Below, in pieces: positions 30,940 through 40,662 of a stretch of 64,000 bases of DNA. Made by a program: the position numbers and the translations under genes. The notes under the pieces are model-generated. The model worked only from the letters and a program-made list of their open reading frames with translations, was not told the origin of the DNA and searched no databases. Location: positions 308,001-372,000 of the forward strand of contig JAVYIG010000594.1 of NCBI GenBank assembly GCA_035222895.1. Reading direction: 5' to 3'. Origin of the DNA: Strongylocentrotus droebachiensis. Lineage: Eukaryota; Echinodermata; Echinoidea; Camarodonta; Strongylocentrotidae. The number at the start of each line of letters is the position of its first letter. Position 1 is the first letter of the stretch.

Positions 30940-33030
30940 CTGAAATTACACCACATAATAATTATGCAGGTAACAAGTTGATAAGTCGACGCCATAACTC
31001 AATTTTTTAAAAATATAAAACATCGTTCGGAGTAAATAAATAATATTAAAGAATGCAAGCACTTATTTATTTGTATTCTTTATTCTAGGCATGAAATTAT
31101 ACAAATACAAAATTACATACAAAAACATACACATTTAAAAAGAGGTGCACAAGAATAAAAAGACGAGAGACACACCATCCAAAGAATGGTGTATTTCAAT
31201 TATTAAATACCGGACTATCCTTTGGAAGGAGATTCATTCCTCAAAATGAAGACCATCTAACTCTGCTGTTGGTACCCCCCCCCCCCCTCCCCCAAACTCC
31301 CTTCGTCGCCTGCTATACAGCGTTAACTCATCTCTGTGTTTTTATATTTGAAATGAACGACCGTTTAAAAAAACAAGAAATACCGTACCGGTCCACAGTT
31401 GTGGTTATTTCTTTACGTGTTTCACAGAAAGAGACTAAGTTAGTTCATCTAAAATTACTTAAGGCATGCCGATTAAGCCCCCATCACACCAAACTAGTTC
31501 TCACTACGTTTTGGAACCGTCCCAGAAAATCGTAAAACGGGTTGTGGTCGGAGTAGAATTTGTAAATAATGTCTATGACATGACCCTATTTCGTTCATAA
31601 ACAGTCCCCAATACGTTCATCTCGTCTGTACCCCATCCACAGTCAGTTCATATCAAGTTCTGATCGGGTAAATTTGCCATTTCCAGGCAGTTCAAGCCAG
31701 TCCGTAGTCAGTTTATACCCGTTTTTAACTAGTTTTAACTCGTTCCCAATACAACCAAACCCATTCTAACAAGTTCAGAGACAGTTCAGCTCGTCCTCAT
31801 CTCGTTCTTGGTGCGTTCGAACGCGCTCCTAAAGCGTGTGGAAGTACGTCCTGGCTCAAGGGTTGTAAAACCCCAGCGCGTTCTCGCCATTCCGTATTCC
31901 CGTACAACTTCAATGGTTCAAGCTGTGCAAATCAAGACATTCAAGTGAAGCCCCATCACACCAAACTAGTTCTCAAAACGTTCTGTAAAATGTTGACAAA
32001 CGTGCTCACACTGTGTGCGAACGGAGTGAACGTGGAGGCAACTGTTTACGATCTGTTAAAGAACTTTATGGACGGGCTCGGACTGGCCGGGCCGGGACGG
32101 GAAGGGTGCTCTAAAACTTTGAGCCTGTTCAAAATTGTCCCCGTCCTGCAATTAGACGGACTGACAACCTACTTAAACGAGATGGACGAACTACGAACGG
32201 AATCGCCGTACTTCGGTCCTACTAGGAACGTGTTACGAACTAGTTAAAATGGTTCGGACGTTTTTGGGAACGAGGTTGAACTAGTTAAGCAATGGTTTAA
32301 ATTGATTTCGGACGGGCTTGGACTACTTGGAAATGGCAAATGTACCCGATCTACGTAGTGAAAACTAGTTTGGTGTGATGGGGGCTTTAATAAAAAAAGG
32401 CCTTGTATGTACCTTACTCGTATGGTATGACCAACCTCCTTTTTAGCGCATTCAGTCATCACGTGTATCGATTAAGATTTAATAATAATCTTTCGGGTGA
32501 GCCTATTTGCTGTTTGATTTGACTGATGGACAATTAATCTCCTTTTTAGGCTTAGGCAAGGATACATTGACTGAATGGTGAATACTTAATTGATCCGTAA
32601 ATAGCAAAAGCAGGTTCATAACATTGGTGCGCATATAATGTTTTACTCGCTTTTTTTAAATGGACCTTTAGGTGGAACGTTGAGGGGAACTTCAGGGTTG
32701 TAACAAATGAAACTACACGTACAAAGCAATAAGAATAGTTAGAAGTCCAAAACGAAGATAGTTTAGCTCCAGGAAATATATGAATTGTATCAGTCTATTT
32801 ATTTAATGAGGTAATAGAGTACCGAAGCTGTGACATCATGAAAATCTATTTTCGGAATTTCTCAATTGTTTCTTCATTTTCCGAAAGAAAGGAAAGTACT
32901 GAAGAAAAAAAGAGTCAGGTAAAGACCGAGAGAGAGGGAGAGAGAAAAAAGGGGGATATAGTGGCTAGACCCATTATGATAATGATAAAATGCATGACGT
33001 CATTTCCATGAAACTATTGCCTAGACATAC
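30940..33030 (-). other. Intron upstream of EGF-like domain 2
   Basis: About 2.1 kb containing the second PIF/Harbinger-like element (31476-32386) and a C-run at 31276-31291. No exon seen. Confidence 0.65.
31476..32386. mobile_element. PIF/Harbinger-like MITE, copy 2 (911 bp, composite)
   Basis: Starts AGCCCCCATCACACCAAACT and ends, reverse-complemented, AGCCCCCATCACACCAAACT, with TTA on both sides (31473-31475 and 32387-32389). At about 31950 a further AGCCCCATCACACCAAAC terminus occurs after CATTCAAGTGA, where copy 1 reads straight on. This suggests nesting or template switching between two related elements. Confidence 0.85.
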
Positions 33031-33138
33031 CAAAGGTAGTGGTGGTTTGGGAAGTCGTTGTGTCTGAGCGTTCCGTCATCGTAGTCGAAGGGCTCGTCGT
33101 AGGCTTGTTCGTCGCTTCCTTCGTTGACTCTATGATCA
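33031..33138 (-). CDS. Mosaic gene exon: Ser/Thr-rich linker a
   Basis: 108 bp, phase 1-1, acceptor ...TTATTTTCAG, donor GTATGT. It encodes (M)IIESTKEATNKPTTSPSTT, MTERSDTTTSQTTTTF. High Ser/Thr content suggests an O-glycosylated stalk (inference). It is a tandem duplicate of the exon at 33779-33886 with flanking intron sequence also duplicated. Joined to EGF-like 2 it reads T-F-A-C. Confidence 0.8.
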
Positions 33139-33424
33139 CTGAAAATAACAACAGCAAACAAGCATAACTGACGTAAATTACAACGCATAACATTATTTTC
33201 ATTGAAATATCTCCCCTCGGCTGTCTCTAGGCGCTCTTAATATCAGGGTACGGGGATAGGATCAAGGAGGGGGGGAGAGAAAAATGCTTTACCTGCGGGC
33301 ATCCGTCAGTTCTATCAAAAAGTTCTGAAAGAGGTATTTTCTTGTTCATCATCATCTTCTTCTTCTTGTTCTTCTTCAGTTGCTGTACCGGCCACTGCCT
33401 AGTATTTTTGTAATGGTTTATAGG
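33139..33424 (-). other. Duplicated intron block a
   Basis: Sequence from the exon through about 33400 (for instance ATCCGTCAGTTCTATCAAAA and GAAAGAGGTATTTTCTT) is repeated at 33887-34180 next to linker exon b, showing that a block of about 430 bp, not just the exon, was duplicated. Confidence 0.8.
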
Positions 33425-33709
33425 CAGTGGTGGATCCAGGGGGGCGGGCCCCCTCCCCTGGCCCAAAGAGAAGGGGGAAATGGTAACGTTAAAAAAACGA
33501 AGAAAAATTTGTTGTTGTTGCTAATTTTTTCTTTTGTCGTGCTGACTATCCCCCCCCCCCCCCTCCCCCATTATTCCACGCTAAATATTTTCTCACGAAT
33601 TGGGGAAAAAAAGGTGCTCCTCATCCCCGCTTCTTCGCCGCTCAATATTTCTCAAGAGTTGGGCCCCCTATTTGGCCCCCTCCTTAGCCGCCGGCTGGAC
33701 CCGCCCCTG
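33425..33709. mobile_element. hAT-like C-rich MITE
   Basis: Ends CAGTGGTGGATCCAGG and, reverse-complemented, CAGGGGCGGGTCCAGC. Lies between the two duplicated linker-exon blocks. Target-site duplication not clear. Confidence 0.7.
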
Positions 33710-33778
33710 GAGAGTGGAAAGGGGAAGTGGCTTGACATATTATATTAATGCATGGCATCATTTCGTTGTTTCTCTTAC

Positions 33779-33886
33779 TGGAAATTGTGGTTTCTTGCGA
33801 TGTCGTTGTGTCTGAGCGTTCCGTCATCGTAGTCGTAGGGCTCGTCGTAGGCTTATTCGTCGCTTCCTTCGTTGACTCTATGATCA
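33779..33886 (-). CDS. Mosaic gene exon: Ser/Thr-rich linker b
   Basis: 108 bp, phase 1-1, acceptor ...TTATTTTCAG, donor GTAAGA. It encodes (M)IIESTKEATNKPTTSPTTT, MTERSDTTTSQETTIS. About 90% identical to linker a; phase and length are preserved, so including one or both exons keeps the frame. Confidence 0.8.
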
Positions 33887-34357
33887 CTGAAAATAACAAC
33901 AACAAACAAACATAACTGAAGGAAATGACGATGCTTAACATTATTTTCATTCAAATATCAACCTGTCGGCTGTCTCGAGGCGCTCTTAGTCAGGGTTCGG
34001 TGGTAGGATCAAGGAGAGGGGGGGGGGGGGGGGGAGAGAAAAATATAAATCGGAAAACACTTTTCGTGCGGGAATCCGTCAGTTCTATCAAAAAATTCCG
34101 AAAGAGGTATTTTCTTCTACATCATCATCATCTTTTTCTTCTTCTTCAGTTGCAGCACCGGCCACCGTCGTGTATTGTCGTACTGGTGAGGTGCAGTGCA
34201 GAATGTATGTACAATGTCTGATGAAAGATACAGCGAAGTGCGTGCAAGTATAAATAAATGTGGACATTTTGTTTACACCCTGTAAAATGTCTCTTCACGC
34301 TCTTTGTTAATAAATTGACCACTCCCTCCCCTCGATACTTCTACCTGTTACACCTAC
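33887..34357 (-). other. Intron with duplicated block b
   Basis: Counterpart of 33139-33400, with a G-run near 34018-34034 and a TCATCATCATC/CTTCTTC stretch near 34115-34150. No exon seen. Confidence 0.75.
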
Positions 34358-34459
34358 TTTCATCGCAGTGTCTCCCTTGAAACCCACTTGGGCAGGTACA
34401 GTTGTAGCCTCCCATAGTCTCCTCACACCAGCCGTTTTTACAGAGGTTTTTGCCACAAT
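34358..34459 (-). CDS. Mosaic gene exon: EGF-like domain 1
   Basis: 102 bp, phase 1-1, acceptor ...TATTACGTAG, donor GTAGGT. It encodes (D)CGKNLCKNGWCEETMGGYN followed by CTCPSGFQGRHCDE. Six cysteines with G-G-Y-x-C-x-C-P-x-G-F-x-G-x-x-C are diagnostic of EGF-like modules. A second donor 4 bp further (GTGTAA) would break the phase pattern. Confidence 0.9.
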
Positions 34460-35188
34460 CTACGTAATAAGTAATAAACGGGATAAATCTCAGTACTGAT
34501 AAACAAATCATCAATACAAGTTGTACTGTTTGGTGTGATTTTCACGAATTACCATATAAAATAAAAGCAAGGGTAATGATAATGCATTTTTACCAGGGCT
34601 TTAACATATCAAAGGCCACGAAGACCATAATCAAAAGCCATTGGATACCCATTGTATAGGTACCAGTGCCCATTCTCAAATTCACTGTTTTGCCTGGTGA
34701 TTTTCGCCTCCCTTGCCTACCAAATGTATTTGTATCCCTTGTTAATTGTACCTGGCTTTATTTTGTCAAAAGTGTATGGTAAGGGTGAGGTTAAGTGTTT
34801 GTTCCCGTTACAGGAAAATCCAATCTAAATCGACAACTACTCTAAAGGAAAGAAGAAAAATCAGAGAAGCTGGCTGGTGAAAGTTAGAATAAAAAATAAA
34901 ATAGGATAAAAAATAAGAAAGTGAAAACACATTTAGTGATCTCATATTTCAATCATTCATAACTCCCTTGAAATTAATACGATTTATTTTGCCAATCTTT
35001 TTCTCTTACGTTTCTGCTTTCATACAAATGAATATGTAAAAAAATATGTATTGCCCTTTAAGAAATCGGTCATAGTCAGTGTATAATAGAAATTGATATG
35101 GAGCAATTTCCGTCAGAAACAAGTGTCGTACAACCTTGCCCTATTCAGATTTTCAGTAGACCTCTAGTAGTAATGGTTGTTGTTGTCA

Positions 35189-35330
35189 GGCGCGTACGCA
35201 GGGGGGGGGGTGGTGTTTTAGGGGGTACCCCCCTCATTTTTTCGTTGAAAAAATAAATAAATGCTCCTTAACCATAACTGATCGTAAATACTTTAGCCCC
35301 CCCCCCCCCTCCTCCCTTTGAAAAACGTTC
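35189..35330 (+). mobile_element. C-rich MITE, truncated copy
   Basis: Starts CAGGCGCGTACGCAGG like the next element but shows no matching right end of its own before 35617; G- and C-runs inside. Likely a fragment of the same family. Confidence 0.6.
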
Positions 35331-35616
35331 CGCGGGGCCTGCATGTAACATGTAAGAGGAGTGGTGATGCGGATTTTTGTTTCTGCCCCCCCCCCCAACA
35401 TTTTTGCTCATTTGGGCCACTGAATTTCCACTTGTATCAACGTACCATTGAAATTGTCACTTCATTTTTCAAAATGCAAGAGCTTCAAGGGGGATTCTGC
35501 CCCTTCGAACCCGACCCCTACTGTAACCGTACCACTTTAAACTTCCTGCCGACAGGCCTGGTTATAGTAGTCGTATTAGTGGTATTTGTAGTAGTAGTAG
35601 TAGTAGTAGTAGTAGC

Positions 35617-35881
35617 CAGGCGCGTACGCAGGGGGGGTGTTTGGGGGGTTAAACCCCCCCCCCTTTGGTATTTTTATGTGTATAAACCCCCCCTAAAAAA
35701 CCCTAAAACCCCCCCCTTTGGGATATTTTTTTTTTTTTTTTTTTTTTTTAATTATTATTTTTTTTTTTAAAAGAATTCCCATGGATGACCTAAACAAGTG
35801 ACCTCACCCCCCCCCCCCCAACGGAGCAACATGTCAAATTTTCAAATTTCGAGACAAAAAAAAAAAAAAAAGTGTCCTCTT

Positions 35882-35936
<55 letters not shown>

Positions 35937-36009
35937 CTTATTCAGCGGTCGGCTTAGTCGTTGCGATTTTTTTTGGGAACAAAAAAAAAAAAAAAAAAAG
36001 TGTCCTCTT

Positions 36010-36049
<40 letters not shown>

Positions 36050-36143
36050 CTTATTCAGCGGCTGGCTGAGTCGTTGCGAAATTTTCGGCCCGATTTATAA
36101 ATGTTAAAACCCCCCCCTTGAAAAAATCCTGCGTACGCGCCTG
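35617..36143. mobile_element. hAT-like C-rich MITE with very long poly-C tracts
   Basis: Ends CAGGCGCGTACGCAGG and, reverse-complemented, CAGGCGCGTACGCAGG, flanked by GTAGTAGC on both sides (8 bp, though within a TAG-repeat context). Interior holds C-runs of about 50 (35884-35935) and about 38 bases (36011-36048), a T-run, and two copies of CTTATTCAGCGG(C)TGGCT-type motifs. Confidence 0.85.
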
Positions 36144-36279
36144 GTAGTAGCACTCTAGTAGTAATCATAGTATTGATAGTAGTTATGATAATAGTGGGCG
36201 TGGATATTTATGATATCATTTAAAAATGTATGATCTGTATTATAAATAAGGATAAATATCAAGGAAGCATGAGATTTAC

Positions 36280-36489
36280 CCGGGATTCTGCATATTATGT
36301 GTTGGCCAGGAATTTTTCCAGCGATGACGGCGGGTGGAGAGAAGAGTTTTGGGACGGTCTGCAACATGGTTCCATCGTTTAGTCGTAACATCTTACACCT
36401 ATAGGCTGTCGGCAACGTGCTTTGCTGGCTGAACTCGCCTGGACAAGATGTTTTCGTCAGCTTGGACGAGTCCGATAAAACAAGCAAGG
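36280..36489 (-). CDS. Mosaic gene exon 2: three-cysteine module
   Basis: 210 bp, phase 1-1, acceptor ...TTTCACATAG, donor GTAAAT. It encodes (A)LLVLSDSSKLTKTSCPGEF, SQQSTLPTAYRCKMLRLNDG, TMLQTVPKLFSPPAVIAGK and IPGQHIICRIP. Follows the signal-peptide core and precedes EGF-like 1 in frame (I-P-D-C-G-K). Three cysteines; no known fold recognised. Its paralogue at 4284-4484 differs by a 3-codon in-frame deletion and substitutions, consistent with continued protein-level constraint after duplication. Confidence 0.8.
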
Positions 36490-36966
36490 CTATGTGAAAT
36501 GTAAAAAAAAAATCGATAGTAAGCTCTTCCTCCTACTGCTATCCCTCCTCCTCCTTCTCCCCCTTCCAAATCCCCCCCCCCCTCTTTTTCCCTCGGCTCC
36601 CCTCCTCCTTCTCTTCCTCTTCATGCTATCCCTCCTCTCCTACCTCCCCCTCCCCCATCATCCCCTCCGCTTCCCCTTTAGCATAATTCCCTTTTCCCCA
36701 CTATTCCTTCTCATCCTCTTCCTCAATATCCTTCCCTTTCTCCGTCTTAACATCTCCCTCCTCCTTCTCTTCCTCCCTGTCCCTTACTCCTTCTCGCTGT
36801 TCTCCCCCTCTCATCATCTCTCCTTCCTCTCCACCTTCCCCTCCCGTACCCCTTAGGAATGGAATTTTAGCTTTTTATGGTAATTTTGTAAGCCAATTTT
36901 TTTCAGCAGCATTCGTAAAATCATGTGAAAATATGACGCATAATTATGAGTCACATTTATTCTTAC
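36490..36966 (-). other. Intron 1 of the mosaic gene, polypyrimidine tract
   Basis: C/T-rich on the plus strand from about 36524 to 36852, matching the tract in the paralogue's intron 1. Spurious Leu/Pro-rich frame on the plus strand. Confidence 0.8.
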
Positions 36967-37009
36967 CAAAGGACAAACCGGTTACGGTACCCAACAGCAA
37001 CTTCCACAT
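36967..37009 (-). CDS. Mosaic gene exon 1: start codon and signal peptide
   Basis: 43 bp from ATG to donor GTAAGA, encoding MWKLLLGTVTGLSF and continuing across the splice as A-L-L-V-L-S. Basic residue at position 3 followed by a hydrophobic core fits a signal peptide, with cleavage likely around the serine-rich start of exon 2 (inference). The start is supported by conservation with 5024-5066. Confidence 0.75.
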
Positions 37010-37033
37010 TACACCGATCTTTTGGTCGTTAGT

Positions 37034-37046
37034 CTGTATTTATAAA
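37034..37046 (-). promoter_or_regulatory. Candidate TATA box of the mosaic gene
   Basis: Minus-strand TATAAATA lies about 28 bp upstream of the ATG. If it is functional the 5' UTR would be only a few bases, so either the leader is very short, or transcription starts elsewhere. The left paralogue lacks it. Confidence 0.35.
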
Positions 37047-37109
37047 AAATGTTAACATTGCATAAACAAACTAGAACAAGAACAAGAGCCAAAACAAGAG
37101 CAACTAGCA

Positions 37110-39640
37110 TATTTGGTTCATTTGAAGTTCTACTGGAATAGGTGGAATATCGTATTTCATATTATTTTCCTAAACTTAGTCACATCCTTGCAATACAACA
37201 AAGAGTAAAACATTGAATTAACTTTTTTTTAAAACAAGTGCTGCATAAATTGTTATTCACAATTTGCCATTTATATATATTTTCTTTTGAGGCAATAATC
37301 ATGTGAATCATTTTTAAATTAAATTGTTTAACTTTATTATTATGAATTTGCTTTAATTCAAGTGAAATACATCCTTCCAAAGAAAGTCATTGTCTAAATC
37401 TAGAAAGAAATCATGTGTATGCTTATATTGAAACGGACAACAAGTAAAACGGCAATGAAATCAAATCAGGCTCCTGGTGGTCATTTCACTATGTTCGAAA
37501 CAAAAACAATAAAATACTAACCATTTTACAGATGAATCTTCAAGGACTCAATGATCAAACAGCACGATGATAACTTAACATCTTTGTCGGATAAAAAAAA
37601 AAAAACAAATTTTACAACGAAGAAAACAGTTGCTTGAATACAGAAAGGCGGGAAATATTAACCGTAATATTCAAACTGCAGGCTAAAGCTACTGATCAAT
37701 TGAAATCGCAGGAGACATACGACTTGATATCTACGTTCGACCAATTGTAAATGGTGAATGATAAATGTGTCCTTCTTTGCAGGCGGTTACCTCATATGAG
37801 AACGGGATTGATATGAACAGATAGATTAAAAAGGAAATACTGCGAGCTGGTAGATCAAATTATGATGACGATTGGTGGATTGAAATTTATGGGATAGATG
37901 ATTGGATAGCTCTCCAAGGGGTTTAGCTAATATTATGATGATTGTTTGGTTTTAGATTTTGTTTGAAATGTCACCCGTTATTTTAGCAGCTTGTTGTGTT
38001 GTGAACAGATATTATGGGATAGCTATTAACGCCGATGATTCTTGTGTGTTTTTTTTTGCTTTTGTTAAAAAAATATTCGTTATCTCAGTAAAATTATACC
38101 TTTGGCTCTTAAAAGGAGATAGCTCCTTGATAAAGCTATTAGCCCTGATAACATATTGTTGTTTATATATTTTTTTGATTTTGTTTAAGGAACGCACGTT
38201 ATCTCATAAACATCAACATTTTGGATACATCTCTATTAGATAGGTATTAGCGCAGATGAACTTATTTTGAGGTTTGGGACGTACATAATTTTGCTTGTGA
38301 AAATACATGTTACATTAAAAGTGAATAGAAGATTATGAGTCAGCTTCATTGGAATACCTTTCAGCGCCAATGATTTTTAAAGGGGTGGAGTTGTATCTTT
38401 TGTTTGGGGAAAACACACGTTACCTTAGAAACATGTTGAGTGGATCGAAACTATGGGATAGCATTAAGGGAAAGCACCGACCATTTTTGAAGTTACCATA
38501 GAAACAAGCTGGTTAAGTTGAGGAAAATAATTGTTGAAATGCACGTTACGATAGAAACAAGCTGATTAAATTGATAGGTATGATACAAGAAAAAAAAACG
38601 ACCGTTATGCACAATTGGTCAATTTGATATCGAGTCTCATCACATTACCTGCCCAACACATACCAATAACGCGTCACACTTTAATGCTCTCGCTTTGGTA
38701 GAATAATGGTGACATCGTTTTCTCATGAGTGTTTGTACTTTCAAAAGTTCGTTTATTCGAATTCTGAGAATAAAATAGGGTTCACTACTCCGGACAAGGT
38801 TTGTAATGGTGAAGAAAGAATCCTATTTCATTTCCCGATTTATCATTATAAGCTTTTGAAATGACGAGCATCCGGAGAAACGAACCTCGGAATTATGAAC
38901 TGTCGGAATAAAGAACCTTTCTGATTAATAAACCTTGGGAATTATGAATCTTTGGAATTATGTATCTTCGAAATAATGAACTTTTCGGAATTATAAACCT
39001 TCGATAAAAAAAAAACGAAATAAACTCGGTTTACTAGGTAAATTGTCCGACAAGGTTACGTTTAGGCTCACCAAATTAATAAGTGATTTTAGACATCATG
39101 TAGGTCATTATATTTTCCGTCTGAAACTATCCTAATAATAAACAAACAAATAATTATCATGCGTACAAAAAGACTAATGGAAATGAAATTTCTCATTCTA
39201 CACTCGAAGTTGAATGTTGAAATATTGAGAAATTATGTTTTTTGTTTGTTTTTTGGGGGGACACATGTTACCTTTGAAACCTGTTGAGTGGATCGAAATA
39301 GACCAGTTCGTAGTTAGCAGATGGTTCAGATGACCCCAAATATCCACAGATCTTTTAAACATAGATAAATCCTATACTTTGTGCCTTTGGAATAATCACA
39401 GCTAAAGTCATGGAGGTGATTCTTTGTTTGCCCTCTTGAAATGATTACTTCTATCTGTGTTTAATAGAATCTATCACAGGTGCATGTATGAATAATGATT
39501 TACATAACTTTCGTGGGCATGTATCCAGTATTAATCTCAGTGGATTTTTACAATTTTGTACTAGTGACCTTTATCTGCGCATGCGCAGATTGTATCAACG
39601 AACTGGTATATTATGGGATAGCATTATAGGATAGTAAGCA
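37110..39640 (-). repeat. Segmental duplication, right copy (upstream of the mosaic gene)
   Basis: Matches 9545-10269 and 10783-12100 in the same orientation, interrupted here by a MITE at 39301-39607 and lacking the 513-bp minisatellite insert. Around 38880-39010 short periodic motifs (GGAATTATGAA, CCTTTCTGATTAATAAACC) form a loose array. No coding frame is conserved between copies, so any function would be regulatory. Confidence 0.85.
39301..39607. mobile_element. ~307-bp MITE inside the right duplication copy
   Basis: Ends GACCAGTTCGTAGTTAG and, reverse-complemented, ACCAGTTCGTTGATAC. The left copy reads GCGAAATTATGGGATAGC across the site, so this is a later insertion. Contains the palindrome TCTGCGCATGCGCAGA. 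Confidence 0.8.
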
Positions 39641-39677
39641 AATAATTGATGAAGGTGATGGGGCAAACTATTCCTTC

Positions 39678-39756
39678 CGAGGCGATCTGGATGTAGCTAT
39701 CTTTCCGAAGCGAAGCTGAGGAAAGATAGCGTATACATTAAGATCGCCGAGGAATT
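39678..39756. repeat. 79-bp imperfect hairpin
   Basis: CCGAGGCGATCTGGATGTAG...CTATCTTTCC pairs with GGAAAGATAGC...TAAGATCGCCGAGG across a short GAAGCGAAGC loop. Could be a small MITE relic or a structured RNA; no further support. Confidence 0.55.
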
Positions 39757-40105
39757 TATTTATTTGAACATATTTCATCAGGATAACAAGATAAAAAAGG
39801 ACTGGTTTACATCCTGGTCCTGAATATTAAAAGCTTACACTAAAACATCAAAACAAAATAATCATACATATATAATGAGAATTGTTAAAATACTCATGAA
39901 GTCATGATAAAAATATTTAGTGACCATAATCTTGAGTAAAAACCAAGTCAAAATTACATGATATTTAATTAAATATATAAAAACACAATAATGGAATCAA
40001 ATAATCAACTAATCTCTTTAAAATCAAAACTCTATCACACTACAAATTAAACTTATATCATGAAATACCAAATCAAAGCAAAAAGAGCAGAAACAACGAT
40101 GATAT
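39757..40105 (-). other. AT-rich DNA, probably LINE 3' UTR
   Basis: Lies directly downstream (minus strand) of the LINE coding remnant at 40109-40662; no coding signal. Confidence 0.4.
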
Positions 40106-40108
40106 TAT

Positions 40109-40662
40109 TCATAATTTGCTTAAATAGGTTTTCTTATACATGTTTTTAAAACAGTCGATGGATTGTGCATTTTGTAGATTAATGGGTACGTTATTCGATA
40201 CTTTTCCGCTTGCGTAACGTAGACTATTCTTGAAAATTTCAATCTTAGGCTTGGAAAGGACAACACTCATTGAGTAAGCCAATCTCGTATTAATTGGATG
40301 CCGTTCAAAAACCATGACAATAGCATTGCACAAACGTAATGGAGCGTAGCCATGGATATACAAGCAAGAAAATTTACGTCTTTCTTCTAAAACCTGCCAT
40401 TTCAATCTTTTAACAATATCACGACCACTTTCATTAAAATCAAAATTCCGTTCAACTATTCTTGCTGCTCTCTTTTGTAATCTAGAAATAAAGTTCTTGT
40501 TATATACAGAACATTTCCCCCATATCGAGCATGCATAATCTGATATAGGTTGGATTGTACATTTATACATTTTATTCAACACATTCGTATCAGTGAAATT
40601 ACTGACCTTTTTCAAAGAAAATATTTTATAAGCTAACGATTTACTGAGCTTCTTTACATGAA
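40109..40662 (-). pseudogene. LINE reverse-transcriptase C-terminal domain (jockey/CR1-like), 5' truncated
   Basis: An open minus-strand frame of about 185 codons with KKLSKSLAYKIFSLKKVSNF, MYKCTIQPISDYACSIWGKC, FISRLQKRAARIVERNFDF, KRLKWQVLEERRKFSCLYIH. 'P..DYAC..WG.......I..LQKRAAR.I' is the conserved post-RT C-terminal block of such LINEs. No RT core is upstream (5' truncation). The frame is undamaged to its stop, so the insertion may be fairly young. Confidence 0.85.

Larger units (their letters stand above)
34460..36279 (-). other. Intron between EGF-like 1 and the three-Cys exon
   Basis: About 1.8 kb: AT-rich sequence 34460-35170, then a C-rich transposon tangle (35189-36143). No exon seen. 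Confidence 0.65.
21026..37009 (-). other. Gene model: secreted EGF/SRCR-like/double-discoidin mosaic protein
   Basis: Twelve minus-strand coding exons total 1836 bp, i.e. 611 codons plus stop. Order: signal peptide, three-Cys module, EGF-like, two Ser/Thr-rich exons, EGF-like, SRCR-like half domain, FA58C-1 (two exons), FA58C-2 (three exons). Every module border is phase 1, the classic signature of exon-shuffled extracellular proteins, and all donors and acceptors used are GT/AG. No transmembrane stretch follows the signal peptide; the protein ends EVLGIDE at the close of the second discoidin fold. Discoidin domains typically bind lipids, glycans or proteins and SRCR/EGF modules are adhesive, so a role in adhesion or immune recognition is plausible but inferred. 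Unresolved: whether both Ser/Thr exons are used together, and whether an extra SRCR exon exists. Confidence 0.8.
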
